From positions 1 through 64,000 of the forward strand of contig NZ_JBOITN010000017.1 of assembly GCF_050717545.1 (NCBI RefSeq): 64,000 nucleotides of DNA, in the 5' to 3' direction. Positions 51,004 through 60,524 of this stretch are shown piece after piece; position 1 is the stretch's first letter; each line of letters starts with the position of its first letter. The translations under genes and the position numbers were made by a program. The DNA is from Clostridium_AD sp050717545 (GTDB lineage Bacteria > Bacillota > Clostridia > Clostridiales > Clostridiaceae). The notes under the pieces were generated by a model, which was given only the letters and a program-made list of their open reading frames with translations, did no database searches and was not told where the DNA came from.

Positions 51004-51455
51004 GTGAGAAACCTAAAAAAGGCAATGTCTTTAAAAAAGTTATTATCGTTTTATTATTATTAATTGTTGTTGGTGGTGGGGCCTTTGCAGCTATGTATTT
51101 TCTAGGAGGTAAGTCCATAGTAACAACATCTGCAAAAACAAAAGTAGTTGTTGAATCAACTTATTCTTTAGATGAGTTCTTAGTGAATCTTTTAGACGAT
51201 GGTGGACTATTGTACCTTAAGAGCACAGTTTATATTGGGTATGAAGAAAACTCGGACTTGACTGCTGAAATTACAACAAAGTTACCAATTATTAGGGACA
51301 CAGTCAATTCATATCTAAGGACAAAGAAAAGTGCTGACTTTAGCGACACCGGAGTTGTCACTGTAAAGAAAGACTTGATAATTAGATTAAATCCAATTTT
51401 AACAAAAGGAAAAATTTCAAATATATACTTTAATTCTATAGTAATAAGTAGGTGA
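51000..51455 (+). CDS. fliL: Flagellar basal-body protein FliL
   Basis: 151 residues, one N-terminal membrane helix (VIIVLLLLIVVGGGAFAAMY) and a periplasmic-type FliL domain (YSLDEFLVNLLDDGGLLYLK, KLPIIRDTVNSYLRTKKSAD, NPILTKGKISNIYFNSIVIS). It surrounds and supports the stator units. Placement beside motA/motB is consistent. Confidence 0.92.
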   Translation: MSEKPKKGNVFKKVIIVLLLLIVVGGGAFAAMYFLGGKSIVTTSAKTKVVVESTYSLDEFLVNLLDDGGLLYLKSTVYIGYEENSDLTAEITTKLPIIRDTVNSYLRTKKSADFSDTGVVTVKKDLIIRLNPILTKGKISNIYFNSIVISR

Positions 51456-51459
51456 TAAA

Positions 51460-51837
51460 ATGGATGGACAATTTTGGATATTGATTTTTAAGATTATAAT
51501 ATTTTTACCTTTTGTATTATTAATTTTATATTTATCATTAAGATATGGTGGGAATAAACTACAAAAATTACAAAATGGTAGATATATGAAAATATTAGAC
51601 AGGGTTGCATTGTCTAAGGAAAATAGCATACTAGTTGTAAAAATTGGTGAAAAAGCATATGCTATGTCATCTAGTTCAAAAGAAATTAGTGTTTTGTTCG
51701 AAGTGCCAAAGGAAGAAATTGTTAGTATTGAAAGCATTAAAGAGCTACCTCAATATGAAGACATTAAGGAAGTATTTAAAAAACATATTCTGAAAAAGAA
51801 AACTAAAGAGGAAGTTAATTATGAAAATGAAAAATAA
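51460..51837 (+). CDS. fliO: Flagellar export protein FliO (FliZ)
   Basis: 125 residues: one membrane helix near 4-25 (FWILIFKIIIFLPFVLLILY) and a small cytoplasmic domain (YMKILDRVALSKENSILVVK, IGEKAYAMSSSSKEISVLFE). FliO helps assemble the FliP-FliR gate. Conservation is low; the place just before fliP is typical. Its last 17 bases overlap fliP. Confidence 0.88.
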   Translation: MDGQFWILIFKIIIFLPFVLLILYLSLRYGGNKLQKLQNGRYMKILDRVALSKENSILVVKIGEKAYAMSSSSKEISVLFEVPKEEIVSIESIKELPQYEDIKEVFKKHILKKKTKEEVNYENEK

Positions 51838-52645
51838 AAACTTATTTGTTTTTGCACTAGTTTTGATAATAATAGGGATCGTAGGGGTACAAGTAGTAAA
51901 TGCTAATACATTACCAATACCTAATATTAATATTTCGGTTGATAATGCAAATACGCCAAAAGAATATGTTGATAATATAAAGCTATTAATGCTTCTTACA
52001 GTTCTTACCCTATTGCCATCAATTATTATAATGTCCACTAGTTTTGTAAGAATAATTATAGTGCTATCCTTATTTAAAAGTGCCATAGGGGTTCAACAGG
52101 CAATACCCAAAGAGGTTATAATTGGACTTGCATTATTTTTAACATTTTTTACTATGGCACCAACCTTTACAAAAGTTAATAATGATGCCTTAACTCCATA
52201 TTTAAATAGTAAAATAACTCAAAAGGTTGCCATTGAAAAAGGGTCCAAGCCCATGAGGGATTTTATGCTAAAACAGACTAGAGCAAAAGACTTGAAACTT
52301 TTTTTAGAAGTTGGGAACCTAGAAGATACAGTTACAAATGAAGTTGACGCAAATGGCAAAGAAATACTTACAAATGGAAAACCAAAAGTTACATATGACA
52401 AAGTACCATTATATGCAGTGGTTCCATCGTTTTTAATAAGTGAACTAAGAAGAGCTTTTGAAATGGGATTTTTGCTATTTATACCTTTTATTATTATAGA
52501 TATTGTTACGGGAAGTATATTAATGGCTATGGGAATGATGATGTTACCACCAGTTATGATTTCCCTCCCATTTAAATTATTGTTATTCATTATGGTTGAT
52601 GGTTGGAATTTACTTGTAAAATCATTGATTATGAGTTTTAGTTGA
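51821..52645 (+). CDS. fliP: Flagellar export gate protein FliP
   Basis: 274 residues. A signal-like hydrophobic N-terminus (NLFVFALVLIIIGIVGVQVV) and four membrane segments with LTVLTLLPSIIIMSTSFVRI, ALFLTFFTMAPTF, VVPSFLISELRRAFEMGFLL and MMMLPPVMISLPFKLLLFI. It forms the gate core with FliQ and FliR. ATG 51821 or 51827 are both possible. Confidence 0.94.
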   Translation: MKMKNKNLFVFALVLIIIGIVGVQVVNANTLPIPNINISVDNANTPKEYVDNIKLLMLLTVLTLLPSIIIMSTSFVRIIIVLSLFKSAIGVQQAIPKEVIIGLALFLTFFTMAPTFTKVNNDALTPYLNSKITQKVAIEKGSKPMRDFMLKQTRAKDLKLFLEVGNLEDTVTNEVDANGKEILTNGKPKVTYDKVPLYAVVPSFLISELRRAFEMGFLLFIPFIIIDIVTGSILMAMGMMMLPPVMISLPFKLLLFIMVDGWNLLVKSLIMSFS

Positions 52646-52655
52646 GGTGAATTAA

Positions 52656-52925
52656 ATGACTGAGGATATTGTTTTGTCTGTGGTAAAGGATGCTATTACA
52701 ACTGCAATCTTATTATCAGCTCCTATTTTAGTTACGGCTACTTTAGTAGGATTAATAATAAGTATATTTCAAGCTACTACACAAATCCAAGAACAAACAT
52801 TAACATTTGTTCCGAAATTAGTTGCTGTAGCTCTTATGGGATTATTAATGGGAAGTTGGATGCTTCACTTAATGATTTCTTTTACAACAAGAATATTTGA
52901 ACTTATTGCTAATATGGGAGGTTAG
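52656..52925 (+). CDS. fliQ: Flagellar export gate protein FliQ
   Basis: 89 residues and two membrane helices: VLSVVKDAITTAILLSAPIL, FQATTQIQEQTLTFVPKLVA, VALMGLLMGSWMLHLMISF. Standard FliQ length and order. The stop overlaps the ribosome binding site (TTAGGAGAAAAG) of the next gene. Confidence 0.94.
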   Translation: MTEDIVLSVVKDAITTAILLSAPILVTATLVGLIISIFQATTQIQEQTLTFVPKLVAVALMGLLMGSWMLHLMISFTTRIFELIANMGG

Positions 52926-52938
52926 GAGAAAAGAATTG

Positions 52939-54774
52939 ATGGATACAGCTTATTATTTAGGATTTATATTTGTACTCTTAAGAATATCAGCATTCTTTAT
53001 GAGTATTCCAATTTTTTTCCCTAAGTCTGCTCCTGCACTTGTAAAGGTCGGATTTTGTGCTGTTTTCACTTTTTTAATTATGCCAGGGGTTAATTACGAA
53101 AATGTGAATTTAATTAATACTAATGGGACGCTAATAATATTTTGTATATCAGAAGTTATCACAGGGCTACTTCTTGGGTACATAACAAAGTTTTGTTTTT
53201 TCTCAGCACAAATGGCTGGTCAGTTTATGGATTTTCAAGTTGGATTTTCTATGATGAGTATGTTTGATCCTGTATCTAATGAGAACGTTACTTTACTTGG
53301 AACGTTACTTTATAGGATAAGTATGGTAATGTTTTTTGTTGTGGACGGTCATCATATGTTAATTAGGGCTATAATTGATTCTTTTAACGTTGTCCAAATC
53401 GGAAAGTTTATATTATCGCAGGGGACTGCTATGATGATGGTGAAAATTTTTATACAGTTTTTCACACTAGGACTTAAAATAGCAATACCAATTATTTCAA
53501 TAATTATTATAACTGATTTAAGCATGGGACTTGTATCAAGAACAGTACCATCATTAAATATTATGATATTGGGTATGCCAATTAAAATACTTATAGGACT
53601 GACTTGCTTTTCTCTAGTTTTACCTGCAATGCTTAATCTAATAGTAAATTCTTTTTATACTATTCCTGATATAATTAAAGCTTTTTATAAGGTAATACCC
53701 ATGCTTGTTTTTATTTCAGCGGATAGTGGTGAAAAGACTGAAGAGGCTACTCCAAAAAAGAAAAGTGAATCAAAGAAAAAAGGCCAAGTGGCAAAGTCGA
53801 AGGAATTATCTTCAACATTTACGCTTCTTACAGTAACACTTCTTATGATTACTATTGGGGAGTATGCTTTCTCTACTATAAAAAATACGTTAAGCCTTTT
53901 TCTAAGCAATTATTTATCATTTTCTCTTACTGAATTTACTTTTAAGACGGTACTACTTGTATCACTAATGAAATTTGGACTTATAATTTTACCAATTGTA
54001 ATTCCCATTATGATTATGGGAATAGTTGCAAGCTTAATACAAACTGGTTTTCTATTGACTGGAGAGCCACTTAAACCAGATTTAAAAAAATTAAATCCTA
54101 TAAGCGGGTTTAAGAAGATTTTTTCTATGAGATCTGTAGTTGACCTAATTAAAAATTTAGCCATAGTTTCAACTATAGGCTATGTATCTTATAGCTTTAT
54201 TAAAGATAATTATTTAGATATGATGACATATGGAAGTCTTAAAGTTGAAGCAATTTTAGGTGTATTCGGAAGTTTGGTAGTGAAAATATTTTTTAAGATT
54301 AGCCTCATTATGCTTATAATATCTATAATTGATTTTGCTTATCAGCATTATAAACATAATAAAGAATTAAAGATGAGTGTACAAGAGATTAAAGAAGAAT
54401 ATAAGCAGCAAGAAGGAGATCCACAAATTAAATCCAAAATCAGGCAAAAGCAAAGGGAGATGGCATCTAATAGAATGATGCAAGATGTACCTGATGCCAC
54501 AGTAGTTATTACAAATCCTACTCATTTAGCTATTGCTATTAAATATGAGCAAGGCACCGAAGGCGCACCTATAGTTGTGGCTATTGGCGCGGATAATGTT
54601 GCTATAAAAATAAAAGAGGTTGCAAGCGAGAATGATATTCCAATTATAGAAAACAAACCTTTAGCAAGGTTAATATATAAGGAATTAGATGTAGGCTCAG
54701 AAATCCCAACGGATATGTATCAAGCCGTAGCAGAGATACTAGCAGTGGTATATAAACTCAAGAAAAAAAAGTAA
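52939..54774 (+). CDS. fliR-flhB: Fused export gate protein FliR-FlhB
   Basis: 611 residues from ATG 52939 (MDTAYYLGFIF) behind TAGGAG; an ATG at 52897 is inside fliQ. Residues 1 to about 258 are FliR (GQFMDFQVGFSMMSMFDPVS, IAIPIISIIIITDLSMGLVS). From about 262 FlhB begins (GEKTEEATPKKKSESKKKGQ), with its membrane region and the C-terminal domain carrying the self-cleavage motif NPTH at 526-529 in VVITNPTHLAIAIKYE. The fused form is known from Clostridium. FlhB cleavage and FliK together switch export specificity after hook completion. Confidence 0.94.
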   Translation: MDTAYYLGFIFVLLRISAFFMSIPIFFPKSAPALVKVGFCAVFTFLIMPGVNYENVNLINTNGTLIIFCISEVITGLLLGYITKFCFFSAQMAGQFMDFQVGFSMMSMFDPVSNENVTLLGTLLYRISMVMFFVVDGHHMLIRAIIDSFNVVQIGKFILSQGTAMMMVKIFIQFFTLGLKIAIPIISIIIITDLSMGLVSRTVPSLNIMILGMPIKILIGLTCFSLVLPAMLNLIVNSFYTIPDIIKAFYKVIPMLVFISADSGEKTEEATPKKKSESKKKGQVAKSKELSSTFTLLTVTLLMITIGEYAFSTIKNTLSLFLSNYLSFSLTEFTFKTVLLVSLMKFGLIILPIVIPIMIMGIVASLIQTGFLLTGEPLKPDLKKLNPISGFKKIFSMRSVVDLIKNLAIVSTIGYVSYSFIKDNYLDMMTYGSLKVEAILGVFGSLVVKIFFKISLIMLIISIIDFAYQHYKHNKELKMSVQEIKEEYKQQEGDPQIKSKIRQKQREMASNRMMQDVPDATVVITNPTHLAIAIKYEQGTEGAPIVVAIGADNVAIKIKEVASENDIPIIENKPLARLIYKELDVGSEIPTDMYQAVAEILAVVYKLKKKK

Positions 54775-54786
54775 AGGATGATATTT

Positions 54787-56853
54787 GTGGCTGAAAAATC
54801 AAGATATAATATTAAAAATAATTTAGATGTTTTAGTAGCATTTGGCGTTATTGGAATAGTTTTAATGATAATTATTCCATTACCACCAGCACTTCTTGAT
54901 GTGATAATTGCGATTAATATTACGCTGGCAGTTGTAATTTTACTACTAACAATGTTTACAACAGAAGTTTTACAGTTTTCAGTATTTCCAACATTGCTAC
55001 TTATTACAACACTTTTAAGACTTGCATTAAATATTTCATCTACAAGGCTAATATTAACGCAGGCTTATGCAGGTGATATAATTGAAGCGTTTGGATCCTT
55101 TGTTGTAGGTGGTAATTATGTAGTTGGAGTAATTATTTTCTTAATAATAATAATTATACAATTTGTTGTTATTACAGCTGGTGCAGGTCGTGTATCAGAA
55201 GTTTCTGCAAGATTTACTCTAGACGCCATGCCTGGTAAACAGATGAGTATTGATGCTGATTTAAATGCAGGCGTTATAACTGAAGAACAGGCAAGAGAAA
55301 GAAGAACAAAACTACAAGATGAAGCTAGTTTTTATGGCGCTATGGACGGAGCATCTAAGTTCGTAAAGGGGGATGCAATAGCTGGCATAATTATTACAAT
55401 AATCAATATTTTTGGCGGGATAATTATAGGTGTAGTAATGCTTGGAATGCCAATTGGAACGGCGGCAACAACTTATGTACGACTTACAGTAGGAGATGGC
55501 CTTGTAGGTCAAATTCCGGCACTATTAATATCAACTGCTTCTGGTATTTTGGTTACTAGATCTGGTAGTAATGTAAATTTAGGAACCCAAATAACTACGC
55601 AACTTACTGCATTTCCAAAAGTTATTGCATTAGGTTCAGTTACATTACTTATTTTGGCTGCAATTCCAGGAATGCCCCATGTTGTTTTCATTATACTATC
55701 GATTGCTATGGCTACGAGTGCATATTTCTTAGGAAAAGATGAAAAAGATCAAAAAATTATGAAAATAGAAAGTGATGAACAAGAAAATTACGAAACAGAA
55801 AATAGAGAACCTGAAAATGTAATGAGCCTGATATCTGTAGAACCTATGGAAATAGAAATAGGATATGGATTAATACCCCTAGCGGACGAGGCTACCGGGG
55901 GGGATTTATTACAAAGGATTGCATCGGTAAGAAGGCAATGCGCACTGGAAATGGGAATTGTTGTTCAACCAATTAGAATAAAAGATAATTTGCAATTAAA
56001 AACAAATGAATATGTAGTTAAAATTCGTGGTACAGTGATAATTAAGGGAAGCTTAATGCCGAGTATGTTACTATGCATTGATCCAGGTTCTGAAGATGTT
56101 ACAATTCAAGGTATTAACACTATAGAGCCAACCTTTGGACTTCCTGCAGTATGGATAAATAATGATCAAAGAGAAGATGCTGAGATTAAGGGACTTACAG
56201 TAGTAGACCCAACAACCGTAATGGTAACTCATTTAACAGAAACCATAAAAACACATGCTTTTGAACTTCTAGGTAGGCAGGAAACTAAGCTACTAATTGA
56301 TTCGGTAAAAGAGAAATATAATACTGTAGTTGAGGAATTAATACCAGACCTTATGACTATTGGTGAAGTGCAGAAAGTTCTTCAGAGTCTTTTAAAAGAA
56401 AAAGTAGCTATAAAAGATATGGTAACAATACTCGAGTCATTAGCAGATAATGCTAGAATAACTAAAGATATAGAAGTGTTAACAGAATATGTGCGTTTTT
56501 CTCTTGGAAGAAGTATTTGCAATGAAATTGTTGATGAGAATGGAAGCATAACAATAATAACGCTTGCACCTGAAGTTGAAAATATTATATCAAACAATAT
56601 TCAAAAATCTATACAAGGGTCTTTCCCAGCAGTAGATCCAGATACAACCGGGAAAATTCTAAATTCTATTAAGAATAATATTAATACAATTTATTTTCAC
56701 AATAATCAACCAGTAATACTAGTATCTCCAAAAATAAGACCAGCATTTAGAAGGTTAATTGAAATGGTATTTCCTAATGTTTGCGTGCTTTCTCTTAATG
56801 AGATACCGAATGAAGTTGAGATTAAAACTGAAGGAGTTGTGACTCTACAATGA
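54787..56853 (+). CDS. flhA: Flagellar export gate protein FlhA
   Basis: 688 residues from GTG 54787, 9 bases after AAAGG; an ATG at 54778 overlaps that binding site. N-terminal half with eight membrane segments and the FHIPEP-type sequences (PTLLLITTLLRLALNISSTR, GRVSEVSARFTLDAMPGKQM, RRTKLQDEASFYGAMDGASK), then the large cytoplasmic domain (ALEMGIVVQPIRIKDNLQLK, PAVWINNDQREDAEI). It forms the nonameric docking ring for export chaperones. Confidence 0.95.
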   Translation: MAEKSRYNIKNNLDVLVAFGVIGIVLMIIIPLPPALLDVIIAINITLAVVILLLTMFTTEVLQFSVFPTLLLITTLLRLALNISSTRLILTQAYAGDIIEAFGSFVVGGNYVVGVIIFLIIIIIQFVVITAGAGRVSEVSARFTLDAMPGKQMSIDADLNAGVITEEQARERRTKLQDEASFYGAMDGASKFVKGDAIAGIIITIINIFGGIIIGVVMLGMPIGTAATTYVRLTVGDGLVGQIPALLISTASGILVTRSGSNVNLGTQITTQLTAFPKVIALGSVTLLILAAIPGMPHVVFIILSIAMATSAYFLGKDEKDQKIMKIESDEQENYETENREPENVMSLISVEPMEIEIGYGLIPLADEATGGDLLQRIASVRRQCALEMGIVVQPIRIKDNLQLKTNEYVVKIRGTVIIKGSLMPSMLLCIDPGSEDVTIQGINTIEPTFGLPAVWINNDQREDAEIKGLTVVDPTTVMVTHLTETIKTHAFELLGRQETKLLIDSVKEKYNTVVEELIPDLMTIGEVQKVLQSLLKEKVAIKDMVTILESLADNARITKDIEVLTEYVRFSLGRSICNEIVDENGSITIITLAPEVENIISNNIQKSIQGSFPAVDPDTTGKILNSIKNNINTIYFHNNQPVILVSPKIRPAFRRLIEMVFPNVCVLSLNEIPNEVEIKTEGVVTLQ

Positions 56854-58217
56854 TTATAAAACGGTACATAGTAAGTAGCATGAACGAAGCCATGACAAGA
56901 ATAAGATATGAACTAGGCACAGACGCTGTAATTATAAGTCAAAGAAAAATACGAAAACCAGGAATAAAAGGATTGTTTAGCTCAAAGATAATTGAAGTTA
57001 CTGCGGCTGTAGAAAATCAAACTAATGAGAATAACCAGAATGTAGTAAAAAATAATTCATTAAATAATAGTGTATTGAATAGCAATATACTAAAGACCGA
57101 TGGACTAAGCAATAGCGGATTAAGTAGCAATGGGATTAGTAGCAATGCACTTAGTAGTATCGAAGCAATAAAAAAAGTTGAGCAGCAGGAAAATGCGATT
57201 AAAGTTTATCCTAAAGAGGTTCAAGCATTAGATAAAGAAACAAATGAGAATTCTTTGCACAAGCTTCAAAAGAGTGAAAAACAAGATGATAATAATTCAA
57301 ATAACCTAATGAGTGAAATAATGAAAATGAAGAATATGATAAGTAAGCTATCGCTTGCGAGTGAACTATCGCTTGCGAGTGAACTCGCAATTACTAGAGA
57401 AGGATCACTAGCCAGTGAGCCTTCTGATAATGATAAAAGCGATGTAGAAAGATTACTTGAAGAAAATGATGTTGAGCAACAAATCATTGAAAATATAATG
57501 AATAAAATTAAAGATGAGGACACTCTATATAACAAATCTGAGGATGAAAACAAACAGAACAATGAAATTAATAAATTGAAAAACGTATTAAAAAAAATGA
57601 TTCATGTTACTAGCCCAAAGTTACAAGGTAGAATAGTGCTTGTAGGACCAACTGGGGTAGGTAAAACAACAACTATTGCAAAACTTGCAGGTAGGCTTGC
57701 ATTAACGGAGGGTAAAAAAGTAGGGCTTATTACTGTAGATACTTATAGAATAGGCGCAGTAGAGCAGCTAAAGACTTACGCTGACATCATGAATATACCC
57801 TTTAAAGTGGTATATAATATCAGCGATATGGGAAAGGCAATAGAAAGTATGAGTGAATGTGAAGTGGTGTTAATTGATACTACGGGGCGAAGTAGTAAAA
57901 ATAGAATGCAAATTGCAGAACTCAGGACTTTCGTTGAAAAGGCTGACACGGAAAACATTAGTTTAGTGCTGAGTGCTACAACAAAGAATAAAGATATTAA
58001 ATACATTATTGAAGGTTATCAAATTTTGAATTATAATAGTATAATAGTAACTAAATTAGATGAAACATCCACTTATGGTTCAATACTTAATATACTGGAA
58101 ACTGCTAATATCCCTTTAAGTTTTGTATCAACCGGTCAAAATGTACCTGATGATATTAAAGAGCTATCAACAGATAATATTGTTAGTCTTGTATTAGGAG
58201 AGGAGACTGTATGCTAG
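56850..58217 (+). CDS. flhF: Signal-recognition-type GTPase FlhF
   Basis: 455 residues. A short B domain starts MIIKRYIVSSMNEAMTRIRY; a long low-complexity linker (about 60-220) contains Asn/Ser repeats (LSNSGLSSNGISSNALSSIE) and a doubled LSLASE unit; then the NG GTPase: G1 GPTGVGKTTTIAKLAG near 266, DTYRIGAVEQLKTYA, G3 LIDTTGRSSKN and G4 TKLDET. FlhF sets flagellum site and number. ATG overlaps flhA by 4 bases. Confidence 0.92.
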   Translation: MIIKRYIVSSMNEAMTRIRYELGTDAVIISQRKIRKPGIKGLFSSKIIEVTAAVENQTNENNQNVVKNNSLNNSVLNSNILKTDGLSNSGLSSNGISSNALSSIEAIKKVEQQENAIKVYPKEVQALDKETNENSLHKLQKSEKQDDNNSNNLMSEIMKMKNMISKLSLASELSLASELAITREGSLASEPSDNDKSDVERLLEENDVEQQIIENIMNKIKDEDTLYNKSEDENKQNNEINKLKNVLKKMIHVTSPKLQGRIVLVGPTGVGKTTTIAKLAGRLALTEGKKVGLITVDTYRIGAVEQLKTYADIMNIPFKVVYNISDMGKAIESMSECEVVLIDTTGRSSKNRMQIAELRTFVEKADTENISLVLSATTKNKDIKYIIEGYQILNYNSIIVTKLDETSTYGSILNILETANIPLSFVSTGQNVPDDIKELSTDNIVSLVLGEETVC

Positions 58218-59074
58218 ATCAAGCGCAGAGACTTAGGCAAATGGCAGTTAATAGCAGTGATGCGGTGCCCGAACGTAAACCTAGAATTATAACTGTTACT
58301 TCGGGTAAAGGTGGTGTAGGTAAAAGTAACATAGTAGTGAACTTATCTATAGCTCTTCAACAAATGGGCAAAAAAGTTATGATTTTTGATGCAGATATAG
58401 GAATGGGAAATGATGATATATTAATGGGATGTTTGTCTAAATATAATGTGTTTGATGTTATATTTAATGGTAAGGAAATTGAAGAGGTTGTTTTAACTGG
58501 ACCTTTTGGAGTAAAACTTCTTCCAGGTGGTTCTGCACTTACAAAAGTTGAGGATTTATCAGAAATTCAAAGACAATCATTTTTAAATAAGCTTACTGCT
58601 TTAACGGGACTTGATTATATAATAATGGACACAGGAGCTGGTGTAAATAAGAGCGTTTTGGGATTTATTGCTTGTTGCGAGGATCTAATTATAGTAACAA
58701 CACCCGAACCTACGTCACTTACAGATGCATATAGCCTGCTTAAAGCTGTTAAACATTTTAATATTAAAAATTCTGCTAAAGTTATAGTTAATAGATCTTT
58801 AGATAATAACGAAGCTAATTTGACCTTTAATAAATTTAATAATGCAGTCGCTAAATTTCTTGATATGAAATTAGAGTATTTAGGTAAAATAAGTGAAGAT
58901 AAGAAACTAGCTTACGCAGTAAGAGCGCAACAACCTGTGATTGTAACTTATCCTAGCTCAGGAGTTGCCCAGGATATAAATAAAATTGCAAGTAAAATTG
59001 ATGGAATGAAGGATAAAACAAGTGGTATGGGACTCGAGGGATTATTTAAGAGAATTTTCAGCATTTTTTCATAA
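58211..59074 (+). CDS. flhG: MinD-like ATPase FlhG (YlxH)
   Basis: 287 residues. Deviant Walker A SGKGGVGKS at 31-39, switch regions VMIFDADIGMGNDDILMG and YIIMDTGAGVNKSV. The N-terminal DQAQRLRQM motif is the one that stimulates FlhF GTP hydrolysis. C-terminal LFKRIFSIFS is a membrane-binding amphipathic tail. It controls flagellar number with FlhF, whose end it overlaps by 7 bases. Confidence 0.93.
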   Translation: MLDQAQRLRQMAVNSSDAVPERKPRIITVTSGKGGVGKSNIVVNLSIALQQMGKKVMIFDADIGMGNDDILMGCLSKYNVFDVIFNGKEIEEVVLTGPFGVKLLPGGSALTKVEDLSEIQRQSFLNKLTALTGLDYIIMDTGAGVNKSVLGFIACCEDLIIVTTPEPTSLTDAYSLLKAVKHFNIKNSAKVIVNRSLDNNEANLTFNKFNNAVAKFLDMKLEYLGKISEDKKLAYAVRAQQPVIVTYPSSGVAQDINKIASKIDGMKDKTSGMGLEGLFKRIFSIFS

Positions 59075-59089
59075 GGGGTTGGGGGTAGA

Positions 59090-59734
59090 GTGGCTAAAGT
59101 TGAGTTTAAATTAAATAAAAAATTAGAAATATTAGTGGACGAAAGATATTTTAACAGCAATGTTCAAGATATAACAGAGGAATATATAGCAATTAGTATT
59201 CCTATTAATGCAGGTGAATATATTCCATTGTCAAAGGGGACTATGATAGATGTAATTTATTATGAAGATGAAAATCTATATAAGTTTAAATCTATTGTTA
59301 TAGGACGTAAATTTGAAAAGATACCAATTTTACTTATATCAAAACCAAAAGATATTAAAAAGATTCAGAGAAGAAAATATGTTAGAGTACCATTAATAAA
59401 TATTGTTAAATATACAAATCTTAGAAGTGAGCCACGAACTGATCCGAGATCAATTGATCCCAGTGAATATTCAAAGGCACTACTAGTTGATTTGAGTGGC
59501 GGTGGTATGAAGGTTAAGGTTCCAGAGTTAATAAAGCTTAATGATTATCTTTTGGTATCATTAACTATTAACAATGAAGACATACTTATAGTCGGCAAGG
59601 CAATGAGGATTGTAAAAGAAGATGATGGTAGATATATCTGTGGACTTAGTTTAAACTTTTTAGATAACTTGACCCGTGAAAAGATAATTAAATATATATT
59701 TAGGCTTATGAGAGAACAAATGAAAAAAATTTAG
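59090..59734 (+). CDS. YcgR-like PilZ domain protein (cyclic di-GMP receptor, flagellar brake)
   Basis: 214 residues, GTG start behind GGGGTTGGGGG. N-terminal YcgR-like beta domain (about 1-90) and C-terminal PilZ domain with the ligand motifs RRKYVRV (94-100; RxxxR) and DLSGGGM (134-140; D/NxSxxG), both complete. PilZ proteins of this type bind cyclic di-GMP and act on the stator or rotor, slowing the motor, as described for YcgR/DgrA (YpfA). Position between flhG and sigD is common in clostridia. Confidence 0.88.
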   Translation: MAKVEFKLNKKLEILVDERYFNSNVQDITEEYIAISIPINAGEYIPLSKGTMIDVIYYEDENLYKFKSIVIGRKFEKIPILLISKPKDIKKIQRRKYVRVPLINIVKYTNLRSEPRTDPRSIDPSEYSKALLVDLSGGGMKVKVPELIKLNDYLLVSLTINNEDILIVGKAMRIVKEDDGRYICGLSLNFLDNLTREKIIKYIFRLMREQMKKI

Positions 59735-59746
59735 GGAGGCGTTCAT

Positions 59747-60478
59747 ATGTCCATAGCAATGGCAGCTAATGTACGCGAGCAAATAGTGAAAACGCATATA
59801 CCTTTAGTAAAATATATTGCTTCTAGAGTTATAATTGGAAAAACTAAATACGTCGAATATGAAGATTTAATTAGCTACGGTATGCTAGGACTTATGGATG
59901 CCCTTGGAAAATTCGACGATACTAAAGGTATGAAGTTTTCAAGTTACGCATCAATAAGAATAAAAGGTGCTATGATAGATGAACTTAGGCGAAATAGTCC
60001 AATCTCTAAAGGTGCTATGGATAAACTTAATAGGTATAATGAGGCTGTTGAAAGGTTACAGAAACGTATTTATAGAGAGCCGACTAATTATGAAATCGCA
60101 AAGGAACTTAATATTACAATTAATGATGTAGCTGATATCGAGAGCAACATAAATTATATATCAGTAGTGTCCCTTGAGGATCTGATTTTTTCTGATGATG
60201 ACGATATGCCTCTTAGTGGTACAATTAAAGATAATAAGAGCTTAAGCCCAGAAAAAGCTTTAGAAGAAAAAGAACAAGTTGAATATTTAGCTTTAGGAAT
60301 AGAAAGTCTTAAGGAGAAGGATAAACTAGTTTTAGATTTATACTATTATGAAGGACTTACATTAAAGGAAATAGGAAATGTTTTAACTGTATCTGAATCA
60401 CGAGTTTGTCAACTACATAGCAGAGCAATTATAAATTTAAGAAAGGCTTTGGTAAAACTTAAATATGATATAGCATAG
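59747..60478 (+). CDS. sigD: Motility sigma factor SigD (sigma-28, FliA/WhiG family)
   Basis: 243 residues with sigma-70 regions 2 (YEDLISYGMLGLMDALGKFD, FSSYASIRIKGAMIDELRRN), 3 (EPTNYEIAKELNI) and 4 (LVLDLYYYEGLTLKEIGNVL, TVSESRVCQLHSRAIINLRK). It reads TAAA-N15-GCCGATAA promoters; two such sites occur in this window (flgM and flagellin). FlgM (13687) is its inhibitor. Ribosome binding site GGGAGGCG. Confidence 0.95.
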   Translation: MSIAMAANVREQIVKTHIPLVKYIASRVIIGKTKYVEYEDLISYGMLGLMDALGKFDDTKGMKFSSYASIRIKGAMIDELRRNSPISKGAMDKLNRYNEAVERLQKRIYREPTNYEIAKELNITINDVADIESNINYISVVSLEDLIFSDDDDMPLSGTIKDNKSLSPEKALEEKEQVEYLALGIESLKEKDKLVLDLYYYEGLTLKEIGNVLTVSESRVCQLHSRAIINLRKALVKLKYDIA

Positions 60479-60524
60479 AATTTTTATAAAGAAAATTTAA
60501 TTTGGGAAATTTGGAGTGGATTAT

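Noticed and set aside
60516..60524. GTG 60516 as the start of the swrB-like gene
   Set aside because: It overlaps the TTGGAG binding site that is well placed for ATG 60525; the membrane helix is complete from the ATG.
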